Of a stretch of DNA of 52,812 nucleotides, positions 32,125-39,852 are shown piece after piece (the stretch's first letter is position 1; each line of letters starts with the position of its first letter). Where the stretch lies: assembly GCA_051657745.1 (NCBI GenBank), contig JBOFLG010000152.1, positions 1 to 52,812 of the forward strand, read 5' to 3'. The translations under genes and the position numbers were made by a program. Origin of the DNA: JBOFLG01 sp051657745 (GTDB lineage Bacteria > Actinomycetota > Actinomycetes > Actinomycetales > Dermatophilaceae). The notes under the pieces were generated by a model that searched no databases, was not told where the DNA came from, and saw only the letters and a program-made list of their open reading frames with translations.

Positions 32125-32864
32125 ACCGGGCCGCTGGCCGGCCGGTGGTCGGCGTCAGTTGCTACCTCGAGGCGATCGACCGTGATCCGTGGGTAGCGCA
32201 GCGCAGCGTGGTGCTCCCCGCCGACTATGTCGCGCACCTGGAACGCGCCGGAGCGGTGGCCATGCTCGTGCCGCCCCGGCCGGATGCCGATGCCGACCTC
32301 GCCCGCACCGCGCTGGCGCGGGTCGACGCTCTCGTCCTGGCCGGTGGTGCCGATGTCGACGCCACACGGTATGGCGCGGAGCGGCATCCGAGCGCTCAGG
32401 CGCCGCGGCCGGACCGTGATGGGTGGGAATTGGCGCTCGTCGCCGCCGCTGTCGAGCGTGACCTGCCGGTACTCGGCGTGTGCCGGGGGATGCAGGTGCT
32501 CGCGGTGGCGGCCGGGGCCCGCCTCGAGCAGCACCTGCCTGATCGGGTCGGTCACCATGGGCACTGCCCCCGGCCGGGGGTGTTCGTCGCGCATCAGGTG
32601 ACGCCGGTGGCGGGCTCGGCACTGGCCGACATCCTTGGCGCCGGTCCGCTCGAGGTGCCGACGTACCACCATCAGGGGGTCGTTCCCGAGAGCCTCGAGC
32701 GCACCGGGTGGGTGGCTGCGGCCTGGCACGACGACGGCACCCTCGAGGCGATGGAGAACCCGGCTGGGCGGTTCCGCCTCGGCGTCCAATGGCATCCCGA
32801 GGCCGGCGATGACGCACGCCTCTTCGACGCCCTCGTGCTGGCTGCGACCGAGGCCGTGCGCTGA
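32121..32864 (+). CDS. Gamma-glutamyl-gamma-aminobutyrate hydrolase (PuuD-like)
   Basis: This 247-residue class I amidotransferase-like hydrolase (peptidase C26) has LVLAGGADVDATRYG, the nucleophile elbow LGVCRGMQVL with catalytic Cys, TYHHQGV, and GVQWHPEAGDD with the His and Glu of the triad. In the Puu pathway it releases GABA and glutamate from gamma-glutamyl-GABA. The start is the GTG overlapping the SDR stop. It is the last gene of the operon; the GABA it yields could feed the GabD-like dehydrogenase at 34973. Confidence 0.85.
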   Translation: MNRAAGRPVVGVSCYLEAIDRDPWVAQRSVVLPADYVAHLERAGAVAMLVPPRPDADADLARTALARVDALVLAGGADVDATRYGAERHPSAQAPRPDRDGWELALVAAAVERDLPVLGVCRGMQVLAVAAGARLEQHLPDRVGHHGHCPRPGVFVAHQVTPVAGSALADILGAGPLEVPTYHHQGVVPESLERTGWVAAAWHDDGTLEAMENPAGRFRLGVQWHPEAGDDARLFDALVLAATEAVR

Positions 32865-33172
32865 CCAGGTGCTCGTAGATCACCCTGCTGGCCCCAACCT
32901 GCAGCGCTGACCCCGGTGGTATGTCCCTGACGACGGCAATGGCCCAGCGTCGGGCTGGCCGCTGCCAAGTCTCCTTGTCGCTCACGTCGCGGCCGACCCT
33001 GTCACCATCCGGCACCCGGACCGCCAGCGCCACCCAGCGAGCCGCGCCACCGGGTGGGGAGACCCCCGGGCCAGAAGGAGGCCCACACCGCTCGCGGATA
33101 AACCGGCTGTCCGGTATTCTGAAGACCGGTAGACGCACAGCCCACCGGCTTCATCGAGGCAAGGAACCGACC
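32865..33172. other. Gene-free stretch before the secreted hydrolase
   Basis: No gene is seen. Near its end lies ACCGG-CTGT-CCGGT (33102-33115), a short palindrome directly followed by TATTCT (33115-33120), which could be a -10 element with an operator for the next gene. AAGGAA (33161-33166) is a plausible ribosome site for the GTG at 33173. Confidence 0.4.
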
Positions 33173-34417
33173 GTGACGCGACCGCGCTCCCTACTCGCCG
33201 CGCTGGCGATCCTGACCACTGCGGGGCTGCTGCTCACCCCGCATGCACCAGCGGCGAGTGCTGCCACAGCCGAGCAGGTACGCCCCTCCGCCGCGACCGC
33301 GCCAGTGCAGGGTCGCCTGCTCTCGTCCACCCTGATCGCCAGGGTCACGGCCCGGGAGGTCCGCGAGCAACTCGAAGGCCTGGGCTTCGACCCGGCCTTG
33401 GCCCGGTTCGACGTCACCGCCTACCAACTGGACTACCTCACTACCGACGCCACGGGTCGGGTCACCCGGGCCTCCGGGCTGGTCACCGTGCCAGCCCGCC
33501 GTGCCGCACTGGCCGTGATTAGTTATGGGCACGGCACGATCACTGGACGGACGCAGGCGCCCTCCGCATTCAGCGGTACGGAGGAAGGTGGACCGGTCTC
33601 CTCCTACCTGGCCTCGACAGGGGCGTTCGCTGTGCTGCCGGATTATCTCGGGTTGGGCGACGGGCCGGGTCGGCATCCATACATGCAGGCGGATCTGGGC
33701 GCCAGCGCCTCGCGCGACCTGCTCGTGGCCGCACGGACGTTCGCATCCGCGACCGGCATCCGGCTGCGACCGGACCTGCTGGTCACCGGGTTCTCCCAGG
33801 GTGGACAGACGGCGATGGCCCTCGGCGAGTCGCTCACCGAACGACCGCTCGAGGGCTACCGGTTGCGTGGCCTGGCATCGGCTGCGGGGCCCTATGACCT
33901 GTCGGGCACCGGCTGGCCGGCCCTCTTCGACTCCCCCACGGATGCGTCCAGCGCCGTCCTTTACGTTCCGTACCTGCTCACGGCCTACCAGCAGCGGTAC
34001 GGGGTGCTCCCCGACGCCGCCACTGCCTTCCGCCACCCGTACGACCGCACCGTCGCCCGGCTGTTCGACGGCTCACTGGACAACACCGAGGTGAGTGCCC
34101 GGCTGCCTGCGACGCTTGCGGACCTCATGACGCCGCGGTTCATCGCCGAGCAGGCCCACCCGAGTGGCGCCCTGGCCGACGCCCTGCAGCGCAACGACAC
34201 GTGTTGGTTCCGCCCGGTGGTGCCGGTGCGGCTCTACGTGGGACGCAACGATCAGGACGTCACCCCGGCGAATGCCGACGTGTGTCGTTCCCGCCTGCAG
34301 CAGTACGGGGCCTCGGCGCGGATCGTCGACCTGGGAGAGGTGGACCATCGACAGACTGCGGTGCTCGCATTGCCGGCGATCGCGCGCTGGTCCGAGCAGC
34401 TGCGGACCAGGCCGTGA
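33173..34417 (+). CDS. Secreted alpha/beta hydrolase (lipase/esterase-like)
   Basis: This 414-residue protein has a Sec signal peptide (basic start, hydrophobic SLLAALAILTTAGLLL, cleavage likely after APAASA near residue 30). It has an alpha/beta hydrolase fold: VISYGHGTITG near the oxyanion region, FAVLPDYLGLGDG, the nucleophile elbow TGFSQGGQTAM, and C-terminal DQDVTPANAD and EVDHRQTA supplying Asp and His. It resembles secreted lipases of the LIP family. The start is GTG 33173; upstream in-frame sequence would place the signal peptide internally. No partner gene is adjacent. Confidence 0.82.
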   Translation: MTRPRSLLAALAILTTAGLLLTPHAPAASAATAEQVRPSAATAPVQGRLLSSTLIARVTAREVREQLEGLGFDPALARFDVTAYQLDYLTTDATGRVTRASGLVTVPARRAALAVISYGHGTITGRTQAPSAFSGTEEGGPVSSYLASTGAFAVLPDYLGLGDGPGRHPYMQADLGASASRDLLVAARTFASATGIRLRPDLLVTGFSQGGQTAMALGESLTERPLEGYRLRGLASAAGPYDLSGTGWPALFDSPTDASSAVLYVPYLLTAYQQRYGVLPDAATAFRHPYDRTVARLFDGSLDNTEVSARLPATLADLMTPRFIAEQAHPSGALADALQRNDTCWFRPVVPVRLYVGRNDQDVTPANADVCRSRLQQYGASARIVDLGEVDHRQTAVLALPAIARWSEQLRTRP

Positions 34418-34619
34418 TCTCCGCGCCGCCGCCGCGGACCTCGGCAGTGGCGGTGACCAGCGTTGCGTGCACCACCGGCATCAGCGACGCCGGGGCGCGA
34501 GAGGCCCGCGTCGTCCAGTTGCCAACGGGGTCAGGCCGTCTGTCGAAGGTCGACCCTGCCAGGTGAACCGCCTGAGCATATCCGGAGACTCTGGCCTGCC
34601 CCGGGTCCCCGGAGTCGTT

Positions 34620-34707
34620 CGGGGTAAGTTTTTCTGGCACGGGTGTCTGGTTCTCGAACTGTATCGGGCTGAGGTAGCCCAGGGCGGAGTGGCGGCGTTG
34701 CTGGGGG
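34620..34707 (-). pseudogene. IS3-family transposase OrfB C-terminal scrap
   Basis: The minus strand reads QQRRHSALGYLSPIQFE, the well-known C-terminal motif of IS3-family OrfB transposases. Only about 30 residues survive. The adjoining 34418-34619 stretch shows no gene. Confidence 0.75.
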
Positions 34708-34737
34708 GTGACCACGCCGGAGACGGTGCGGCAGTGA

Positions 34738-34845
34738 TGCCGCCAGGCCGCGGTCGATGCGGGGAGCCGGGCGGGGGTGAGTACGGAGGATGCTGCGGAG
34801 GTGAAACGGCTCCGGCGTGACGACGCGGAGTTGAAGCGGGCGAAT
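34738..34845 (+). pseudogene. IS3-family OrfA scrap
   Basis: The plus strand reads CRQAAVDAGSRAGVS and then EVKRLRRDDAELKRAN, the leucine-zipper region of IS3 OrfA proteins. It is oriented against the OrfB scrap 30 bases away, so the element was rearranged as well as truncated. Sequence from 34846 to 34972 has no further recognisable content. Confidence 0.75.
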
Positions 34846-34972
34846 CCGCCCACAGGATCACCCTGGGCGCCCTCGCCCAACCCCCAGCTGCCACGCCGAA
34901 CCCCGCCAAAAGGACTCACTCATCTAGTCTCGGACCGACATCCGCGACCCACCGACGCTGAAGGATCCGCCC

Positions 34973-36433
34973 ATGGCCACCACTGCGCAGCAGCTGCTCG
35001 ACGAGCTCCCGACCGGACTGCTCATCGGCGGGTCGTGGCGTGACGCCTCCGGCGGGGCCCGGTTCGACGTGGAGAACCCCGCGACCGGTGAGGTGCTGAC
35101 CAGGTGCGCCGACGCGACGCCTGAGGACGGTCTGGCCGCGCTCACCGCAGCGCACCAGGCCCAGGCTGCGTGGGCCGCCGTCGCACCGCGCGACCGAGGC
35201 GAGATTCTGCGCTCGGCGTTCGCCGCCGTCACCGCCCGGGCCGACGACTTCGCTCTGCTGATGACCCTGGAGATGGGTAAGGCGCTCGCCGAGGCCCGGG
35301 GTGAGGTCGCCTACGGTGCCGAGTTCTTTCGGTGGTTCTCCGAGGAGGCGGTGCGGGTGCACGGACGGTGGTCGACCGCACCGAACGGTGCCACTCGGCT
35401 GCTGACCATGAAGCAACCGGTCGGCCCGACCCTGATGATCACGCCATGGAACTTCCCGCTCGCGATGGGCACCCGCAAGATCGGGCCGGCCATCGCCGCC
35501 GGGTGCACGATGGTGGTCAAGCCAGCCCACGAGACGCCGCTCACGATGCTGTTGCTCGCGCAGGTGCTGCAGGAGTGCGGTCTTCCTGACGGGGTGCTCA
35601 ACGTGGTCACCACCATGCACAGCGGCGCGGTGTGCGAGCCCGTCATCCGCGACCCGAGGCTACGCAAACTCACCTTCACCGGCTCGACCGCGGTCGGCAA
35701 GAAGCTGGTCGAGGCCTCGGCCGAACAACTGCTCCGGGTCTCGATGGAACTCGGCGGAAACGCGCCCTTCCTGGTCTTCGATGATGCCGACCTGGATGCT
35801 GCGATCGACGGCGCGATGCTGGCCAAAATGCGCAACGTCGGCGAGGCGTGCACCGCGGCGAACCGGTTCTTCGTGCACACCTCGCTTGCCGCCGAGTTCG
35901 CCCGTCGACTGGCCGAGCGCATCGGTGCGCTCCGGGTCGGGCCGGGCACGCAGGAGGGGGTCGATGTCGGCCCGCTGGTCAGCGCGAAACAGCGCGCCGC
36001 GGTGCACGAGCTCGTCGAGGATGCCGTTGCGCGGGGGGCGACGGTGCTCACCGGCGGCGGCCCGGTCGACGGCCCGGGCCACTTCTACGCACCCACGGTG
36101 CTCACCGACGTGCCGGATGACGCCCGTGTCCTTCGTGAGGAGATCTTCGGCCCGGTGGCGCCGATCGTGCCGTTCGCCGACGAGGCCGACGCGATCGCCA
36201 AGGCGAATGGCACCGAGTACGGCCTGGTCGGCTACCTCTACTCCCGGGACCACGCGCGCGTCATCCGGGTGGCTGAGGCGCTGGAGTTCGGCATGGTCGG
36301 CGTCAATACCGGCATCGTGTCCAACCCGGCGGCGCCGTTCGGTGGGGTCAAACAGTCTGGGTACGGCCGCGAAGGTGGGTTCGAGGGCATCGACGAATAC
36401 CTTGAAACCAAGTACGTCGGCATCGCGCTGTGA
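34973..36433 (+). CDS. Succinate-semialdehyde dehydrogenase-like enzyme (GabD family)
   Basis: This 486-residue aldehyde dehydrogenase has LIGGSWRDASGGARFDVENPATGEVL at the N-terminus and MTLEMGKALAEARGEV. It also has PWNFPLAMGTRKIGPAIAAGCTMVVKPA, FTGSTAVGKKLV, ELGGNAPFLVFDDADLD with the general base, the catalytic Cys in NVGEACTAANRF, and EEIFGPVAPIVPF. The pattern matches NAD(P)-dependent succinate-semialdehyde dehydrogenases. Together with the upstream hydrolase operon it could take GABA-derived semialdehyde to succinate, although a GABA transaminase is not in the window. ATG 34973 follows AAGGA. Confidence 0.85.
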   Translation: MATTAQQLLDELPTGLLIGGSWRDASGGARFDVENPATGEVLTRCADATPEDGLAALTAAHQAQAAWAAVAPRDRGEILRSAFAAVTARADDFALLMTLEMGKALAEARGEVAYGAEFFRWFSEEAVRVHGRWSTAPNGATRLLTMKQPVGPTLMITPWNFPLAMGTRKIGPAIAAGCTMVVKPAHETPLTMLLLAQVLQECGLPDGVLNVVTTMHSGAVCEPVIRDPRLRKLTFTGSTAVGKKLVEASAEQLLRVSMELGGNAPFLVFDDADLDAAIDGAMLAKMRNVGEACTAANRFFVHTSLAAEFARRLAERIGALRVGPGTQEGVDVGPLVSAKQRAAVHELVEDAVARGATVLTGGGPVDGPGHFYAPTVLTDVPDDARVLREEIFGPVAPIVPFADEADAIAKANGTEYGLVGYLYSRDHARVIRVAEALEFGMVGVNTGIVSNPAAPFGGVKQSGYGREGGFEGIDEYLETKYVGIAL

Positions 36434-36633
36434 CGGCGACTGGCCACCCCACCAGACGCCCCACGGCCCTGGGCCACCTGCCACCACCTCCGTCTGGTGG
36501 ACGTCATCGACGCCTCTCCGGGTGTCGCGGCTATCGTTTGACGTCGCGGACGTGACGAAAAGGACTGAGCCAGATCGCCGTTCGGCCGACTTCGGGGCGG
36601 TCGAGCGCGTGCGCGGGAGCGCCGTTGTCCATC

Positions 36634-37692
36634 ATGACCGGCATGAGCCAGACGCCCAGAGACACCCCAGCGCACCGCGAGAGCCGGCGGCGGTCAGTGC
36701 AGAATCTGCTCGACGAGACCGACGCCGCGCTGCGCCGTGGGGCGCGGGCGGGGTCGACGGTCTGGCCTACCGGCTTCGACCTGCTCGACTCCGCACTCGG
36801 CGGCGGCTTCCGCTCCGGTGAGCTCATCCTGCTCGCCGGGGGGGAGTCGGCCGGGAAGACCACGTTCGCCATGCAGATGGCGCGGGGCGCGGTGGTGGCC
36901 GGCCGCCGCGCATTGGTGTTCTCCTACGAGCACGATGCGCACACCCTGCTGCAGCGGCTGCTCGCCCTGGAAGCGGCGTACGCCGCGGACGACTGCCTCA
37001 CCCCGGGCGAGCACCCCGCTGACGTGTCGACAATCCGGTCGGTCTTCGAGGCCGACCAGCCGGACCGTCGCGGCCTGTCCCGCAGTCTTGGCGGGTTGTC
37101 GTTCGGGAGCGCCGCGCTCGAGGCGATGCATGGGTGGGCGGAGCGGCTGGATGTGTTCCAGGGCGACTCACAGTTGACTGGCAGGGACATCGCGGCGGCC
37201 GTTGCGGCCGAAGTCGAGTCCACCGGGCAGGCGCCGATCGTGGTGGTCGACTACCTGCAGAAGGTTCCCATCAAGGGCTACTACGGTGACGAGGCGTCGC
37301 GGGTCACCCAGATCACCGAGACGTTGAAGGATGCCGCGCTCGAGTTGGGCTGCCCGATCGTGGCGGTCACTGCTGCCGACCGCGCCGGCCTGGGCGCCGG
37401 GCGGCGGATGCGGACCAGTGATTTGCGCGGCTCGTCGGCGCTGGCCTACGAGGCCGATGTTGTCCTGGTGCTCGCCAGCAAGGAAAACGTGGTGGCCCGG
37501 GAGCACCTGATCTACGACGTCGGAAGCCTGGCCCGGTTCCGTCGTTGGTCGGTCGTCTCGATCGAGAAGAACCGGCACGGGATGAGCGGTATCGAGCTCG
37601 AGCTCGAGAAGGACTTCGAGCACGCCAGGTTCCGCCCGAACGACCAGCCGGTCGCCGAGCGCCTGATCGAGGAGCGCGTCGCCGCCCAATGA
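36634..37692 (+). CDS. Stand-alone DnaB-helicase-C/RecA-fold ATPase
   Basis: This protein of about 352 residues has the RecA-like motor domain of DnaB helicases. It has TGFDLLDSALGGGFRSGELILLAGGESAGKTTFAMQMA (Walker A with GESAGKTT near residue 75), FSYEHDA, VVVDYLQKVPIKG (Walker B), and the arginine-finger region RTSDLRGSSALAYEADVVLVL. The N-terminal DnaB domain that contacts primase and the loader is missing, so it is not the replicative helicase. Function in repair, recombination or regulation is unknown. Possible starts are TTG 36625, ATG 36634 and ATG 36643; the middle one is given. Flanking genes offer no functional clue. Confidence 0.75.
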   Translation: MTGMSQTPRDTPAHRESRRRSVQNLLDETDAALRRGARAGSTVWPTGFDLLDSALGGGFRSGELILLAGGESAGKTTFAMQMARGAVVAGRRALVFSYEHDAHTLLQRLLALEAAYAADDCLTPGEHPADVSTIRSVFEADQPDRRGLSRSLGGLSFGSAALEAMHGWAERLDVFQGDSQLTGRDIAAAVAAEVESTGQAPIVVVDYLQKVPIKGYYGDEASRVTQITETLKDAALELGCPIVAVTAADRAGLGAGRRMRTSDLRGSSALAYEADVVLVLASKENVVAREHLIYDVGSLARFRRWSVVSIEKNRHGMSGIELELEKDFEHARFRPNDQPVAERLIEERVAAQ

Positions 37693-37773
37693 CGCCGCTC
37701 CCGGCTGCCGGGACGCACTCGCGGCCCGCCCCATCCGGCCGTCTGCGGTGACGCGCTCGCCGACAATGGCCGG

Positions 37774-38268
37774 ATGACGCCCGCCTCTCGCCCGTCCCGA
37801 CGCGTGGTCGCGCTTGCCGCCACCACGATTCTTGCGGTGCTGCTGTTGGTGCTGCTGATCCCGGGCGGCTCCTCGGGGCCGACGTTCGGTGCGGCACCCG
37901 CCGCGACCACGAACGCCCCGGAGTCGCCGACGGGCCGCGCCACGGCATCCACGTCGTCCGCTCCTGCGGCCACCCCGGCGTCCGGGCTCCCCGAGGTGCC
38001 CGAGAGCCGGTTGCCGAGCGAGGCCGCCGACACCTTGGTACTCGTGCGGGCGGGCGGCCCCTACCCCTACGCCCAGGACGACCGGGTCTTCGGCAACCGC
38101 GAGCGGCTACTCCCCGGCAAACCCCGTGGCTACTACCGGGAGTACACCGTGGTGACCCCGGGAGAGAGCGACCGGGGCCCGCGCCGACTCGTGGTGGGCG
38201 ATGCCGGCGACATCTACTGGACCACCGACCACTATGCGTCGTTCCGGCAGGTTGAGGTCGGCCAGTGA
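37774..38268 (+). CDS. Secreted barnase-like ribonuclease (N1/T1 family)
   Basis: This 164-residue protein has an N-terminal hydrophobic signal or anchor (VVALAATTILAVLLLVLLI), a Thr/Ser/Pro/Ala linker (about 45-75), then a microbial ribonuclease domain. The domain shows YPYAQDDRVFGNRERLLP, YYREYTVVTPGESDRGPRRLVVGD (general-base Glu and Arg) and WTTDHYASFRQVE (catalytic His). Such guanyl-specific RNases cleave single-stranded RNA and are toxic inside the cell. The directly overlapping downstream gene encodes barstar, its inhibitor. Confidence 0.88.
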   Translation: MTPASRPSRRVVALAATTILAVLLLVLLIPGGSSGPTFGAAPAATTNAPESPTGRATASTSSAPAATPASGLPEVPESRLPSEAADTLVLVRAGGPYPYAQDDRVFGNRERLLPGKPRGYYREYTVVTPGESDRGPRRLVVGDAGDIYWTTDHYASFRQVEVGQ

Positions 38269-38612
38269 TTCGCCACCTCGGCCCGCGGGTCGACCTGGCC
38301 GGGCTGCTGGCCGACGCGAGGGCCGAGGGCCGCGAGGTCGCGGTGGTGCGCGCGGCCGGCACCGCCAGCGGCACTCTCGACGCGTTCGCCCAGACCCTCG
38401 ACCTCCCGGCCTGGTTCGGGGGCAATCTCGACGCCCTCGCCGACTGCCTCGACCAGTTCGCTCGGGACGCGGTGGGGGACTGGGAACTGGTGGTCGACGG
38501 CCTCGCCCCCCTGACCTGGGCCGACCCGCCGGCCGCCGACTCGCTGCGCGACCTGCTCGCGGAGGTGGCGCTGGCCCATCCCCGGTTCCAGGTCACGGTC
38601 ATCGACCGCTGA
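38265..38612 (+). CDS. Barstar-family ribonuclease inhibitor
   Basis: This 115-residue cytoplasmic protein belongs to the barstar family. DAFAQTLDLPAWFGGNLDALADCLDQF is the conserved alpha helix and loop that plug the barnase active site, and WELVVDGLAPL follows. It begins at a GTG overlapping the ribonuclease stop (GTGA), so the two are translationally coupled and the cell is protected while the RNase is exported. It ends 10 bases before dxr. Confidence 0.9.
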   Translation: MIRHLGPRVDLAGLLADARAEGREVAVVRAAGTASGTLDAFAQTLDLPAWFGGNLDALADCLDQFARDAVGDWELVVDGLAPLTWADPPAADSLRDLLAEVALAHPRFQVTVIDR

Positions 38613-38622
38613 CAATGGCACC

Positions 38623-39852
38623 GTGACCCCACGCACCGTCGCGATCCTCGGCTCGACCGGGTCGATCGGCACCCAGGCCCTCGACGTCATCGCAGCCCAC
38701 TCCGACCAGTTCCAGGTGGTGGCCCTGGCCGCCGGCGGCAACATCGACCTCATTGCCCGGCAGGCCGTGGAGCACGATGTGCCGAGGGTCGCGGTGGCCA
38801 CCGCCGCCGCGGATGACGTGCGGGCCGCGCTGGACGGCTGGGCCGCTCGCCTCGGGGCGTCTGCTCGGGCGAGGCGGCGGGCCCGCCCGGTCGAGGTGGT
38901 CGTTGGCGACGATGCGGCCACGGTGGCCGCCGGCTGCGGTGCCGATGTCGTGCTCAACGGCATCACCGGGGCGATCGGGTTGCGGCCCACTCTCGCGGCG
39001 CTGCATGCCGGGTCCAGCCTCGCCCTGGCGAACAAGGAGTCCCTGATCGTCGGTGGCTCGCTGGTCACGGATGCCGCCCGGCCGGGCCAGATCGTGCCGG
39101 TTGACTCGGAACACAGCGCCATCGCGCAGTGCCTGCGGGGCGGGCGGGCGGCCGAGGTACGGCGGCTCGTGCTGACCGCGAGTGGCGGCCCGTTCCGCGG
39201 ACGCAGCCGTGCCGAGCTCGCCGGGGTCACTCCGCAGCAGGCGCTCGCGCACCCGAACTTCGCGATGGGGCGGGTCGTGACGACCAACTCGGCGACCATG
39301 GTCAACAAGGGTCTGGAGGTCATCGAGGCGCAGTTGCTCTTCGGCGTGCCGTACGAGCGCATCGAGGTGGTAGTGCACCCGCAGCAGCAGATCCACTCGA
39401 TGGTCGAGTTCCACGACGGGTCGACGATCGCCCAGCTCGGGCCGCCGCGGATGCTGGTGCCGATCGCGCTCGGGCTGTCCTGGCCGGACCGGCTCGAGGA
39501 TGTCGACCTGCCGACCGACTGGTCGGTGGGGCAGGCCTGGGAGTTTCACCCGCTGGACCACGAGGCTTTTCCGGCGGTGCGGCTTGCCCGGCAGGTCGGG
39601 GAGGCCGGCGGGACATTTCCGGCGGTGTACAACGCGGCCAACGAGGTGGCCGTCGATGCCTTCCACGATGGTCGCATCGCGTTCACCGGTATCGTCGAGT
39701 CGGTGCACCGCGTCGTTGATCTGCACCATCGGGATGACGCTGGCGCGGCCAGCGTGGACGAGGTGCTGGCCGCCGATCGGTGGGCGCGTGCTCAGGCCCG
39801 CGCGGTGCTCGGTGTCAGCCCGACCAACACAACGCAGGAGGACGTTCGGTGA
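38623..39852 (+). CDS. dxr: 1-deoxy-D-xylulose 5-phosphate reductoisomerase
   Basis: This 409-residue enzyme makes methylerythritol 4-phosphate in isoprenoid synthesis. Motifs are ILGSTGSIGTQALDVI (NADPH binding), LANKESLIVGGSLV, VDSEHSAIAQCL (metal and substrate), TASGGPFRG, HPNFAMGRVVTTNSATMVNKGLEVIEA and HPQQQIHSMVEFHDGS. About 15 residues containing ASARARRRARPV near residue 85 form a small basic insertion. The start is GTG 38623. The gene overlaps the protease gene by GTGA, a common dxr-rseP arrangement. Confidence 0.96.
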   Translation: MTPRTVAILGSTGSIGTQALDVIAAHSDQFQVVALAAGGNIDLIARQAVEHDVPRVAVATAAADDVRAALDGWAARLGASARARRRARPVEVVVGDDAATVAAGCGADVVLNGITGAIGLRPTLAALHAGSSLALANKESLIVGGSLVTDAARPGQIVPVDSEHSAIAQCLRGGRAAEVRRLVLTASGGPFRGRSRAELAGVTPQQALAHPNFAMGRVVTTNSATMVNKGLEVIEAQLLFGVPYERIEVVVHPQQQIHSMVEFHDGSTIAQLGPPRMLVPIALGLSWPDRLEDVDLPTDWSVGQAWEFHPLDHEAFPAVRLARQVGEAGGTFPAVYNAANEVAVDAFHDGRIAFTGIVESVHRVVDLHHRDDAGAASVDEVLAADRWARAQARAVLGVSPTNTTQEDVR

